A stretch of 64,000 nucleotides of DNA from Monodelphis domestica. Its lineage: Eukaryota > Chordata > Mammalia > Didelphimorphia > Didelphidae. The notes beneath the pieces are model-generated. The model searched no databases. It was not told where the DNA came from and saw only the letters and a list, made by a program, of their open reading frames with translations. Positions within the stretch are counted from its first letter, which is position 1; every line of letters begins with the position of its first letter. Location of the stretch: NCBI RefSeq assembly GCF_027887165.1, contig NC_077234.1, forward strand, positions 246,014,658 to 246,078,657, read 5' to 3'. Below are positions 1 through 11,300 of this stretch, piece after piece. Both the position numbers and the translations under genes were made by a program.

Positions 1-485
1 GGATTGTCATTCACCTTTGCAATATCTCTTGAATACACTTCTCTTATATTGCCACCATCCTGGGGTGGGCTTTCCTCATTTTAAATTTGGACCTTCCAGT
101 GTGGCTGTATAGTTCCCTTTTATATTGGTTTTAAAGTTATTAACACCTTAGCTTCTTGCTACCTTTTTTATTTTCTGATGCTTTAATTATCTCCATGTAC
201 CCTGAGATAAATAATACTAGCCTCATTAAAATAATAATAATACTGGCCTCATTGTGACCTCTCAAACAAGATATTTTATCTTCTTATGTCATCTTTTGTT
301 GGTTTTCCTTCATGTCTGAAATAATGCTCTCTTCATCTCTCAGTTTCTTTTGAGACAACTCAAATTACGTTTTCTACCAAAGACATTTCCCAGAATGCCA
401 CAGACTTATACTATCTTATCTTTGAGATTATTCTCATTGAAAGTATATGTATTTTAAAACATTAAAGTTTTTCCATGTTTCCCCC
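1..485. other. Unclassified AT-rich DNA
   Basis: No gene, repeat family or RNA gene is recognised. There is a small ATA/ATT-rich patch near 215-250. Confidence 0.5.
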
Positions 486-606
486 ATTAGATTCTGAGCC
501 TTCTGAAGGCAAAGATTATATTTTTTGTCCTTCTTTGTATCTAAAATGTTTAGTATAGAGGCTGGTTCTTGGAAAATTCTTAATAAATGCTTGTTGATTG
601 TTGATC
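486..606 (+). mobile_element. L2-type LINE 3' end
   Basis: The segment follows the L2 3' terminus order: a 'gattctgagcc..tctgaaggcaaagat' block, a 'ctttgtatct' block, a degenerate 'agcacagtgcctggc' block, then 'ttaataaatgcttgttgattg' with a TGATTG-like tail. It is old and 5'-truncated. The same 3' end could belong to a SINE mobilised by L2. Confidence 0.65.
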
Positions 607-1484
607 ATCTTGCTGTAGAAATATATTTGGGTTGAGGCATGAAATAGAGCAGTATAGTATGGCTTGTGAAATAAAAGATATCCACATTAACAGTTTGTGC
701 ATCTGTGAAAGCACTGGGGAAAAACAAAACAAAACATGAGCTGGTTTGACAGAACCTTAAGAGGTAGACAGGATAGACAACCAAGAAATAGCATCATTGG
801 AAATGGCTCATTGCCTGGGGCCTCCACCTTAGACAAATTAATAAAGATTCCCAACCTAATGACTCAGAGTTCTGTATGTGGCAAAGGCAGGGCTAGTGAA
901 TCCAAAGACCTTCTCCAAGCCATGAGACAGAATGATAAAAACACTGTCTGCCCATCTTCAGCAATCAGGATATTTCATCTACAGGAGAGAGTTCCAAAAC
1001 TGAATTTATTAATTCCCAATAGGAACTGGGGACATGATCTCTGTACATCAAGTTCAGGCACTGAAATGGATCATGTATCTGCCATCTCAGCAGCAACGTA
1101 GCCTTAACCAAATTCAGAGAGTCAGAGAATTAGACAAGAGGCACCTTTTTTTATACAACTCATGAAATGATCTTCTAAGATGTGGAATAAAGTTGTAAAG
1201 AGGAATACTTATAATTGTGAAATCCTTAAAGCAGCAAATCATTTATTAAAACTAGACATAAAAGGAATTCTAATAATTAAAATTCTTGTGTTTTACTTCC
1301 TTTTACAAAACCTTATAGAAAGATATAAGATCACTTGAATGTTTTCTAAATTGCATTTAAGATGAAATTGCTCTTCCTGAGGATAACTGCCCATCTACTT
1401 GTTTCCCCTCTCAGTTCACAGAATCAATGTATTGGGGCACATTGCCTGACTATACCTATGGCATATGTCTGTGTACATTTTGTC
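607..1484. other. Unclassified; no convincing gene
   Basis: A 121-codon open frame lies at 736-1101 (+), but its translation shows no domain, signal peptide or family resemblance and there is no promoter or splice context. I treat it as chance. Confidence 0.4.
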
Positions 1485-1622
1485 CAGACTAGTTTTGTAA
1501 CCTTGGGCAAGTCATTTAACTATTCAGGCTTTAAACATTGGTTTCCTCATTTTGTAAATGAAGGTGCTATATGAGATGGCTTCTGAGATTTCCTCTCTTT
1601 CTAGATCTATAATTCTATGATC
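1485..1622 (+). mobile_element. MIR-type CORE-SINE
   Basis: It contains the MIR core signature 'taaccttgggcaagtcattta', then 'ggtttcctcattttgtaaatga', a 'gatggcttctgagatt' block and 'tctataattctatga'. It is an old diverged copy. Confidence 0.8.
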
Positions 1623-1647
1623 TGTGGTTTCATGGGGATAGAACAGT

Positions 1648-1826
1648 GGTGTCAAACTAAAATAAAATTGTGGGCCACCAACCTACTTATAAGGATCCAT
1701 GCAGATTACATATTGATATATTAAAAAGGTAATGTTATTTATGTTTTATTGTATTTCTATTTATTTTGTTAAGTATTTCTCAATTGCATTTTAATCTGGT
1801 TTGATAGAATTCAGAAGTGCTGTGAT
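1648..1826 (+). repeat. Interspersed-repeat-like segment, family not named
   Basis: The segment from 'gtgtcaaactaaaataaa' through 'attttaatctggttt' reads like a known medium-age mammalian interspersed repeat, but I cannot assign a family. It directly precedes the next SINE. Confidence 0.3.
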
Positions 1827-1831
1827 ACACA

Positions 1832-2040
1832 GGTGACACAGTAGATAGAGTGCTTGACCTAGAGTCAGGAAACCTGAGTTCAAATCCATTCTCAACCCCT
1901 TGCTAACTGTGTGACTCCTGTTTCTCCATCTATAAAATGAGAATAATGAATCCTCTCCCTCTCAGGATTGTGGTGAGGATCAAAGGAGACAATAACTGTA
2001 AAGTGGTCAGCAGAGTGCCTGGCATAAATGCTCATTATTA
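1832..2040 (+). mobile_element. tRNA-derived CORE-SINE (Mar-1/MIR type)
   Basis: A near full-length SINE. The tRNA-like head ('ggtgacacagtagatagagtg') has a B-box-like 'gagttcaaatcc', followed by the CORE ('ctgtttctccatctataaaatgag', 'aggattgtggtgaggatcaaa') and a tail resembling 'gtaaagtg..cagagtgcctggca'. The family is inferred from the head plus CORE order. Confidence 0.85.
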
Positions 2041-2104
2041 CTTTTATCCCTGGGACATGTTTGACTCCTCTGGTATTAGGCACTCCTGTTGATGGAGACT
2101 GGCA

Positions 2105-2252
2105 AATCTTCTGAAACTGATATTCTTAGTGACAAAGAGAAGTTAAGTGACTGGCCAGGGATTACCCAGTTGATATGTGTCAAAGGCTGGACTTTAGTCC
2201 TGATTATTCTGGCTCTGATACCTGTCCTATATCCACCAAACCACGCTGCCTT
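2105..2252 (-). mobile_element. MIR-type CORE-SINE, reverse orientation
   Basis: On the plus strand it reads as the reverse complement of a CORE-SINE: 'agagaagttaagtgactggccaggg', a degenerate 'cacacagctagtaagtg' block, and 'ctatatccaccaaaccacgctgcc', which is the complement of the tRNA-like head. Confidence 0.7.
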
Positions 2253-3039
2253 TTTGAAATTTGACACATGGCCACTTCTTGTGGGCAAATAATTAATTCA
2301 GTGACTCATTTTCCCCCTTTATAAAATGACACTTCTGCATCTGCATTTTCAGAATACAGAAAATATTGTATATTTGGTGAGGAGCTTAAAAATAAGTCTG
2401 CTACTCTTTGTCTTTTTCTACTTTGTGATGACAAGGTCTGATTTTTTACTGTGCACTTAAAAACATGAGCAGCAATAAAGGGAAATTATGCAACTGGAAA
2501 CAAAATATCAAAATAGAAAACAGAAGCAGAAAAGAAAAGAAACAAAAAGGGAGGCGACCAATTGCAGAGAAGAACTCTCAATTCAGCAGATTTTGCATAT
2601 TCTCAACCTCAGTATTTTTCTTCCTTCGATTTTGCTGATTCCTTAATATCTGAGCTTCTATTTTAACCATATCACAAGCTCTCTTTTTAACAAAAACATC
2701 AACATCAACATAAACAATCAAAGAATTGTGAGGTCAGCTTTGATGACCTTCATCACTCCATGGAATCTTAATTGAAGCTCAAAGCAGAATCTGCTCTTTC
2801 TCTAGCTTCTATTACAATTCCAGTGAGTGGAGGAATTAATCAAAAGAAATGATATCAATAAATGACACCAGATACCATAAAAGCTAGTCCCCAGTTGTAA
2901 GGAATTGCATGGGACAATTAACAATTTGTCTTTTGTTTTGTAGGGAGGAGGAAGTAAGAGCCTGGCAACCCAAGTTTTCCTGAGACTTAGTGAAAAGGAA
3001 TATTGGACTGTGGAGTTAAAAAAAAAAAAACTATTGCTA
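2253..3039. other. Unclassified intergenic DNA
   Basis: No gene or recognisable repeat. Short A-runs occur near 3019-3050. Confidence 0.45.
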
Positions 3040-3450
3040 AAAAAAAATAAAAAGTAAGAAATAAAGAGAATCAGACAGAGATCAAGTAAAATGACAGGGA
3101 TATAGCGAAAGAGATAGACAAAGAGTGTAACCTTCTTGTGAGCAAGGGCTGTATCATCTTTGTCTTTCTATTATAGCCACTGATTATTGTGCAATGAAAA
3201 ATAATAGGTCATTGTTTTCAATTTTGAATTTGAGACAGAGTGACAGAGAATAGACTAGAAATATATGTGTGTATTTATATACACAAAATTTATATACATA
3301 TGTATTATAGATACATGCATGTATTCTAGCAGAATGATAGAGACAGAGGCATACAGACCAACCAATATAGAGGGAAATTGAAAGAGAGATGGAAACAGAA
3401 AGGCAGTGAGAGACAAAGACAGACAGAAAGGAAGAAATTAACAGAAAAGT
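3040..3450. repeat. Purine-rich, degenerate GACAGA-like low-complexity tract
   Basis: The plus strand is dominated by imperfect GACAGA/GAGACA/GAAAGA motifs, interrupted near 3260-3330 by a TA/TG-rich island (atatatgtgtgtatttatatac). It looks like a decayed microsatellite. Confidence 0.6.
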
Positions 3451-3887
3451 GAGATGCAGACAAAATTATAGAGCATCCTGGGAAAGGTGTAGAAAATAAA
3501 ACACAAACAGGATTTCAGATAATAGAATTCTGAAAAGTTTTCATATTTGGGTTTTTATCTCTGAGAAAATACTGAAATTCCTGGGGCTAATTACTACTCA
3601 TTCAATAACTCCTGTTTTGTTTCTTACCTTTTAATAAATTTTTTCTCCAGCAAACTACTTGTTCATTAATGAGAATTTGTTTCAAGTATATACTTTATGT
3701 TAGTAAATATCTTTTCGAGGACTCTTGAATACACCAAGAAAAATGAGTTAGATGAGTCTTTCCTGTCTTTGATCAAAGTGTTAACAACTTTCAAGTCCTT
3801 GAGAGCACATGGATATCGATTTCCATCATAGTATTTTCAACACATAATAGAATTCTTTGTATAAAGTGATTAGGTTTTTAAAACAAA
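3451..3887. other. Unclassified AT-rich DNA
   Basis: No gene or named repeat is recognised. Confidence 0.45.
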
Positions 3888-3897
3888 AGTTAATCAA

Positions 3898-4526
3898 TTG
3901 CGCTCAAAGGAATAATAAAGTGGAGGGATTCCATGGAGACTGGAACAACCTCCAGGAATTGATGCAGAGTGAGAGGAACAGAACCAGGGAAACATTGTAC
4001 ACAGAGATGGATACACTGTGGTACATTAGAATGTAATGGACTTCTCTACTATATAATACCAGGATTTTAGGAAGGGAAATAGGGAAAAATTCACAAGGAT
4101 AAACATATAAATAACATAAATAGGCTCATAAGATTCCAGTCACATATTCCTGTTAATCAAACCCTTGAAACTCATACCTACAGCTAGCAGCAATGCAATG
4201 ATTCAAGGCAATTCTGAGAGACCTATGAGAAAGAACACCAACCACATTCAAAGGAAGAATTGTGGGAATAGAAACACAGAAGAAAAACAACTCCTTGATC
4301 ACATGGGTTAATGGGGATATTATGGGATATAGACTCTAAATGATCACTCTAGGACAAATATCAATAATATGGAAGTAGTTCTTGATTTTAAACATGTAAA
4401 ACCCAGTGGAATTGTGTGTCAGCTGTGGGAGGGAGATGGGGGTAGGGGAAAGAACAGGAATCTTGTAACCATGGAAAAATAATCTAAATTAATTAATTAA
4501 ATAAAATTTTCCAAAACTTTAAAAAG
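3898..4526 (+). mobile_element. 5'-truncated L1, last ~630 bp (ORF2 end and 3' UTR)
   Basis: It starts at the L1 block 'gctcaaaggaataataaagtgg', continues through the ORF2 C-terminal region ('gatgcagagtgagaggaacag', 'ttgtacacagagatgga') and ends in 3' UTR with 'taattaattaaataaaa'. A probable target-site duplication AGTTAATCAA flanks it (3888-3897 and 4527-4536). This is a typical dead-on-arrival L1 copy. Confidence 0.9.
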
Positions 4527-4536
4527 AGTTAATCAA

Positions 4537-4924
4537 ATAAATTTAAAATAAATTTAATTCAATAAAAAACAAATGCTGTACATAATTATTATGCTACACA
4601 TAAATTGGGTTAGAACCCACATGAAAAGTTTTAAGAGGTTTTAGTTATTTTTCCTAATTAAATGTTTAGATTTTTTCTTCTCATTTTCAAAATTTACCAA
4701 TATCTATAATCAGGATAGAACACAACTGGGTATTTTTTGTTTTTTGTTTTGTTTGTTTATTTTTACCTTTAAATCTCCTTTGGCACAATAGATGAGTCTT
4801 TCAGTGCTCTGACCAAGACCTCTCAGGTCACCAATTACCTGCCTTCCATTCTAAACTGTGTAAAGTAAAATATCTAGGGTACATCCATTCCAGCTTTGAT
4901 CCCACACACCCCAGTGGTGGTACA
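4537..4924. other. Unclassified; T/G-rich tract
   Basis: No gene seen. A low-complexity TTTTGT run is at about 4734-4766. Confidence 0.45.
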
Positions 4925-5200
4925 GAGGAATCACAGAATCACATGTGTCTGACAGCCTGATGCTGCAATTCCCAAGGAAGCCATGTCGCCATGGAGGGAG
5001 GAGCCATGGGCTTAAAAAATCAGCATGAGAAGGGGAGAGTTCTCTCTTAGGGATGAGTGTCTTAAACTAACTGGCTCTCTGGGCTGGCTCACTCTCTCAC
5101 TGCTTGCTTACCTAACTGGCCTTTTTTATCTTTCTCTCTTTTTACTAATAAGGCTTATGCATCTAATAATAAGCCTCCAGATTATTTTTTATTTATAACA
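4925..5200 (+). mobile_element. Possible solo LTR fragment of an endogenous retrovirus
   Basis: The segment has an LTR-like layout: a GC-richer U3-like part with 'cgccatggagggaggagcc', a TATA-like 'gcttaaaaaa' (about 5010), a CT-rich stretch with ACTGGCT/ACTGGCC motifs, 'taataaggctta' and an end resembling '..tataaca'. No clear target-site duplication or 5' TG boundary was found, so it may be another repeat. Confidence 0.35.
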
Positions 5201-5497
5201 AAGAGCATCATAGAGCCCTGTTATAGGAATGGATCTCAAGGATCAATCACCCAGGCCAAAATAGGAGCCCTGGTTACAAAATCATCCCCTGGTGGTCAAG
5301 CAACATTTACTTGAAGAACTGCAATGAGAAGCAACACATTTCCTCCACAGGAAGTCTATTTTTCTTCTTGACACATCTAGTTATTAGAAATTTTCTCTTT
5401 TATAAGTTAAAAATTACTTTCCTTCAACTCCCACCTACCAATCTTAGTTTTACCTTCTATTGTCAAACAGCTCATCAAACTGATGTTCTCTAATGCA
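5201..5497. other. Unclassified
   Basis: No gene or repeat is recognised. The short open frame at 5311-5493 (+) has no family resemblance. Confidence 0.4.
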
Positions 5498-5990
5498 TGA
5501 CAATCCTTCAAATGCTTAATGAAAATTATCATGTCCACTCTAAATGTTCCCTTCTCCATGCTCTACTTCTCCAGTTACCTCTTTAAGTGTTCCTATAGCA
5601 AGGTTTCCAGGCTTCTTTATCATGTGCTTCCTTTAACTTCGGTTTTTCAATGTCTTAACTAAGCTGTGTAACCCAGAATTAAAGAAAAGATGCCAAATAT
5701 GATCTAGTTAGTACAGAATGGAGAAGATCCATGCACTTCCCTTTGGCCATGTAAAAAACCTTTCAAAGCATTTTTTTTTACTGTTTTGATTTTTTGGTTT
5801 CTTTGTTTGGGATGGGGTGTATTTTGGTTGCTATTTTTGGTCATTTGATTGACTCATGAAGTTTGCAATGCATTGCAACTGCAAATCTTTTCTACATTGT
5901 TTTTTCTTATCATATTTTCCCATTTTGTACTTATGTAGTAATTTCTTTTAACCCGGTACAGAAATTGACATTCTCTTTTAAATTTCCTTT
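5498..5990 (-). mobile_element. CR1/L3-type LINE fragment, reverse orientation
   Basis: Read on plus, the segment keeps the order of the antisense amniote CR1/L3 3' region: 'caatccttcaaatgctta', 'atcatgtccactc', 'ttctccatgctctacttctcc', 'aaggtttccaggcttctttatcat', 'cccagaattaa', 'gattgactcatgaagtttgc', 'ttttgtacttatgtag' and 'gacattctcttttaaatttc'. It is old and diverged. Confidence 0.7.
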
Positions 5991-6344
5991 ACTATACATA
6001 AGCACACATGCAAGTATATATACTTTCCATACTTTTATGACATTTCACTCTCATACCATCCTGTTTTGCCAATATTACACCCTCCCAACCAAACCACCTG
6101 TTCCTGAACTGTTCAAGTACTGTACTTTTTGGTGATATTTAGACCACCACCAGTCATTAGTCAAGTTTTACATATATCTTCCTGATATTCTACAAAGCAT
6201 GGCCATGTCCTCCTCTATCTTGGGGGGAGAGGGAGGGAAAGCTTCTTAATCAATTGCTCTATGATTCCATTCACTATCCCTATGATTTCCTAAACCAAAA
6301 TGCTCTTCTTTAACTACCAATACACAATAAATGCTGCCACCCCT

Positions 6345-6450
6345 TTACCATGTAAATTTTTTATGGACAGACCCTCTTCTTTTTGTATTTGTATCCCATG
6401 CACTCAGTAAAGTGCTTGGCACAGAAGTCCTAAGTGATACCTTTTTTTTT
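6345..6450 (+). mobile_element. L2-type LINE 3' end
   Basis: It has 'ctttttgtatttgtatcccatgcactcagtaaagtgcttggcaca', the L2 3'-terminal signature, and runs into an ATTC microsatellite, which is the usual decayed L2 tail. Confidence 0.65.
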
Positions 6451-6452
6451 TT

Positions 6453-6488
6453 ATTCATTCATTCATTCATTCATTCATTCATTCATTC
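6453..6488 (+). repeat. (ATTC)9 microsatellite
   Basis: Nine uninterrupted ATTC units follow a T-run, probably an expanded L2 tail. Confidence 0.95.
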
Positions 6489-7000
6489 AGACAGTCAGTC
6501 ACACAGCAATCAACTACTATCTCAATATTCAAAGTATTTAACACTCTTAATCAGGTTCCAGTGTTGCAAGGTTTTATTTCCTTGATTTTTAAAGCTCTTG
6601 CAAGCCTTTCACATTGATCTCTTCTCCATCTATCCTCTAGTCCTAGTTGATCTACCACATTTGAAACAGATTCACATCTCTCTAATAATGAGTTTTCATT
6701 CCATTTCACAGGGACTTCTTGACCTCATCCCTTTAACTTCTGCTATAATTCTCATCTGGTATGTAATTCAAAATGATTTTAACAAATCTGTTCTTAAATT
6801 TTCTTTTTTCTCAAAATTTTATGCAGATTTAGTTGTCTACAATGTTTCTCTGAACAAAATTTATCTATATAATTCTTTTGCACTTGTTCTATAGTACTTG
6901 ACCTTGTAGATACTGAGAGGGAACAAGCTAAAAAGAAAACTCCTATCTCATGCCAATCTTTCTAAAGTTTTATTCAAACAAAAGCAACCAGAAACAAAAG
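6489..7000. other. Unclassified AT-rich DNA
   Basis: No gene or named repeat is recognised. Open frames on plus are low-complexity (Phe/Leu/Ile/Ser-rich) and unconvincing. Confidence 0.4.
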
Positions 7001-7300
7001 CAACCAATTTTCCTAGGGAGAAATTAACTCACCACTTCCATTTCTCCTAAGCCTATTAACCACCCTCATTCATAAAAGTGCAAGACCCTCCTAAACTCAG
7101 GATTGGTCCTTATATAGAGCAATCCCATGCCAGAAGGGGTGTGGCCCCTCCCCCAACATGGGATTGGTCCATTCAAGACGAATCCCATTCCAGGAAATAG
7201 AAGGGATCCCTGAGGCACGCTGGGGGATGCAGTTCTCCCTGGCCACAACATTTTGAAACTCACAATACTATGAATGGTCTGGCAATAAAACGTGATCCTT
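7001..7300 (-). mobile_element. LTR-like promoter segment, reverse orientation
   Basis: On the minus strand it carries two CCAAT boxes (plus ATTGG at 7102-7106 and 7163-7167), a GC-rich CCCCTCCCCC block and a TATA box (plus 7110-7117, read ctatataa on minus) downstream of the CCAAT pair. The CCAAT units are part of a ~61-bp imperfect tandem duplication (about 7101-7137 and 7162-7198). This is typical of a retroviral U3. LTR ends and a target-site duplication were not located. Confidence 0.4.
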
Positions 7301-7844
7301 GGATAGAGGACATGTAGGAAGAAAGCATATTTTGACAAAAATGAAATGGACTTTAATGCTATTTACATACTTTTTTTTCATTATATCATATTTAAACATA
7401 GAATAATTGTAAACCTTAAAGGTCTACAAAGGCCATCCATATAATAAGGACTTGGGTATATTTCTCTAGTTCATTGACCCAACTGAGTTGATATGGGAAA
7501 TTTAGTATCTCTAAGAGTCCTTACCAACTCCCATTGCCACAAACTCACAAGGCTAAAAGCATAAGGTTTTGTTTGTGAGTTAAAGGAAACAGAAAGGACT
7601 CACTGCTAGCCCCTAGAACCTAATTACATCCACTAGTGAATAAACTTGTCCTCAAGAGACTTCTACCAGCTCAGTAATTTGTAGTGATGTTCTGTATTAG
7701 ACTTTAGCAGAACATGCGTGATGTTTATTATTTGGCCTGGCTAATCCTTTTGATACACAACTTTCCCCTGCCCACAATCTCTTCAACATTATTCCTTTTC
7801 TGTCAGTTTTACTTCCAGACTCTAAACAAGTTTATCTCCCTTCA
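7301..7844. other. Unclassified AT-rich DNA
   Basis: No gene or named repeat is recognised. Confidence 0.4.
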
Positions 7845-7969
7845 AAAAAACTTTAATTTTTTTCAATTATGTGAAGAAACAACCTTTTACATATGTATTC
7901 TGACATTTTGTGATTCATATTCTCTTCTTTCCTCCCAACCCCCTTTCCTGAGGCAGTTAATAGCTTTAT
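7845..7969 (-). mobile_element. Old host L1, 3' end segment (split by the young L1)
   Basis: This is the A-tail and 3' UTR of an old L1 family, read in reverse: 'aattttttttcaattatgtg', 'ctgacattttgtgattcatat', 'cctcccaaccccctttcctgaggcag'. The sequence resumes without loss at 14298-14313, where the 3' UTR motif 'gcagttaatagctttatatag' continues. The element is therefore interrupted by the full-length L1 at 7970-14297. Confidence 0.75.
7954..7969. repeat. Target-site duplication, left copy (young full-length L1)
   Basis: The 16-bp word CAGTTAATAGCTTTAT recurs without mismatch at 14298-14313, on the other side of the L1. Confidence 0.95.
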
Positions 7970-8314
7970 TTTTTTTTAATATATTTTATTTGATCATTTC
8001 CAAGCATTATTCGTTAAAGACATAGATCATTTTCTTTTCCTCCCCCCCCCACCCCCCATAGCTGACGCGTAAGTCAACTGGGCATTAGATGTTTTCTTGA
8101 TTTGAACCCATTGCTTTGTTGATAGTATTTGCATTAGAGTGTTCATTTAGAGTCTATCCTCTGTCATGTCCCCTCAACCTCTGTATTCAGGCAGTTGCTT
8201 TTTCTCGGTGTTTCCACTCCCATAGTTTATCCTTTGCTTATGAATGGTGTTTTTTTCTCCTGGGTCCCTGCAAGTTGTTCAGGGACATTACACCACCACC
8301 AATGGAGAAGTCCA
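7970..8314 (-). other. L1 3' UTR and poly(A)
   Basis: Non-coding 3' part of the young L1. In plus orientation it holds the T-run (A-tail), a C-run with 'ccccaccccccatagctgac' (8041-8065; G-rich in sense), and blocks shared with the L1 copies at 18839-19553 and 34145-34875. Confidence 0.85.
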
Positions 8315-11300
8315 TTACGTTCGATGATACCACAGTGTGTTTGTCTCTGTGTACAATGTTCTCCTGGTTCTGCTCCTCTCGCTCTGCATCACTTCCTGGA
8401 GGTTGTTCCAGTCTCCATGGAACTTCTCCACTTTATTATTCCTTTTAGCACAATAGTACTCCATCACCAACATATACCACAGTTTGTTCAGCCATTCCCC
8501 AATTGATGGGCATCCCCTCATTTTCCAGTTTTGGGCCACCACAAAGAGCGCAGCTATGAATATTTTTGTACAAGTCTTTGTGTCCATTATCTCTTTGGGG
8601 TACAGACCCAGCAGTGCTATGGCTGGGTCAAAGGGTAGATATTCTTTTAGCACCCTTTGGGCATAGTTCCAAATTGCCCTCCAGAATGGTTGGATCAGTT
8701 CACAGCTCCACCAGCAATGAATTAATGTCCCTACTTTGCCACATCCCCTCCAGCATTCATTACTTTCCTTTGCTGTTATGTTAGCCAATCTGCTAGGTGT
8801 GAGGTGATACCTCAGAGTTGTTTTGATTTGCATCTCTCTGATTATAAGAGATGTAGAACACTTCTTCATGTGCTTGTTAATAGTTTTGATTTCTTTATCT
8901 GAGAACTGCCTATCCATTTCCCTTGCCCATTTATCAATTGGAGAATGGCTTGATTTTTTGTACAATTGATTTAGTTCTTTATAAATATGAGTAATTAAAC
9001 CTTTGTCAGAGGTTTCTATGAAGATTTTTTCCCAATTTGTTGTTTCCCTTCTGATTTTAGTTATATTGGTTTTGTTTGTACAAAAGCTTTTTAGTTTGAT
9101 GTAGTCAAAATTATTTATTTTACATTTTGTGATTCTTTCTATATCTTGCTTGGTTTTAAAGCCTTTCCCCTCCCAAAGGTCTGACATGTATACTATTCTG
9201 TGTTTACCCAATTTACTTATGGTTTCCTTCTTTATGTTTAAGTCACTCACCCATTTTGAATTTATCTTGGTGTAGGGTGTGAGGTGTTGATCTATTCCTA
9301 GTCTCTCCCACACTGTCTTCCAATTTTCCCAGCAGTTTTTATCGAATAGTGGATTTTTGTCCCAAAAGCTGGGATCTTTGGGTTTATCGTATACTGTCTT
9401 GCTGAGGTCGCTTTCCCCCAGTCTATTCCACTGATCTTCCTTTCTGTTTCTTAGCCAGTACCAAATTGTTTTGATGACTGCTGCTTTGTAATATAGTTTT
9501 AGGTCAGGGACTGCAAGGCCCCCATCATATGTGTTTTTTTTCATTATTTCCCTGGATATCCTTGATCTTTTGTTCTTCCAAATGAACTTTGTTATGGTTT
9601 TTTCTAAATCAGTGAAGAAGTATTTTGGTAGTTCAATGGGTATGGCACTAAATAGATAAATAAGTTTGGGTAGGATGGTCATTTTTATTATATTGGCTCG
9701 TCCTATCCATGAGCAGTTAATGTTTTTCCATTTGTTCAAGTCTAGTTTTAGTTGTGTGGCGAGTGTTTTGTAGTTGTGTTCATATAGTTCCTGTGTTTGT
9801 CTTGGGAGGTAGATTCCTAGGTATTTTATTTTGTCTAAGGTGATTTTGAATGGGATTTCTCTTTCTAGTTCTTGCTGCTGAGCTGTGTTGGAGATATATA
9901 GAAAAGCTGATGATTTATGTGGGTTTATTTTGTATCCTGCAACTTTGCTAAAGTTGTTGATTATTTCAATTAGCTTTTTGGTTGAATCTCTAGGATTCTT
10001 TAAGTAGACCATCATGTCATCCGCAAAGAGTGATAACTTGGTCTCCTCCTTGCCTATTTTGATGCCTTCAATTCCTTTATCTTCTCTAATTGCTACTGCT
10101 AGTGTTTCTAGTACAATGTCAAATAGTAGAGGTGATAATGGGCATCCTTGTTTCACTCCTGATCTTATTGGGAATGCATCTAGTTTATCCCCATTGCAGA
10201 TGATATTAGCTGTTGGTTTTAGATAAATACTGTTTATTATTTTTAGGAATGACCCTTCTATTCCTATGCTTTCTAGTGTTTTTAATAGGAATGGGTGTTG
10301 TATTTTATCAAAGGCTTTTTCTGCATCTATTGAGATAATCATGTGGTTCTTGCTAGTTTGCTTGTTGATGTGGTCAATTATGTGGATGGTTTTCCTAATG
10401 TTGAACCAGCCCTGCATCCCTGGTATGAATCCTACTTGATCATGGTGAATGATCCTTCTGATCACTTGCTGGAGTCTTTTTGCTAGTATCCTATTTAAGA
10501 TTTTTGCATCTATATTCATTAGGGAGATTGGCCTATAGTTTTCTTTCTCTGTTTTTGACCTGCCTGGTTTTGGAATCAGTACCATGTTTGTGTCGTAAAA
10601 GGAGTTTGGTAGAACTCCCTCTTTGCTTATTATGTCAAATAGTTTGTATAGTATTGGGATTAACTGTTCTCTGAATGTTTGATAGAATTCACAGGTGAAT
10701 CCATCAGGCCCTGGGGACTTTTTCTTAGGCAGTTCTTTGATGCCTTGTTGGATTTCAATTTCTGATATGGGATTATTTAGGAATTCTATTTCCTCTTCTG
10801 TTAGTCTAGGCAGTTTGAGGCAGTTTGTATTTTTGTATATATTCATCCATTTCTCCTAAATTGGTGTATTTATTGCCATATAATTGGGCAAAGTAATTTC
10901 TAATGATTGCCTTAATTTCCTCCTCATTGGAGGTGCTGTCCCCCTTTTCATCTTTAATGCTGTGAATTTGCTTTTCTTCCTTCCTTTTTTTAACTAGATT
11001 GACCAGTACCTTGTCTATTTTGTTTGTTTTTTCAAAGTACCAGCTTCTTGTCTCATTTATTAAATCAATAGTTCTATCACTTTCGATTTTATTAATTTCT
11101 CCCTTAATTTTTAGGATTTCTAATTTGGTTTTCTGCTGGGGGTTTTTAATTTGATCGCTTTCCAGTTTTTTCATTTGCATTTCCAATTGATTGATCTCTG
11201 CTCTCCCTTGTTTGTTAATATAAGCATTCAGGGATATGAATTTACCTCTGATTACCGCTTTGGCTGCATCCCAAAAGGTTTGAAAGGATGTTTCGCCATT

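Noticed and set aside
736..1101. 121-codon open frame as a gene
   Set aside because: No domain, composition bias or regulatory context; expected by chance in 64 kb.
6453..6488. CRISPR-like or functional short repeat array
   Set aside because: Pure 4-bp ATTC microsatellite without spacers, attached to an L2 tail in a mammalian genome.
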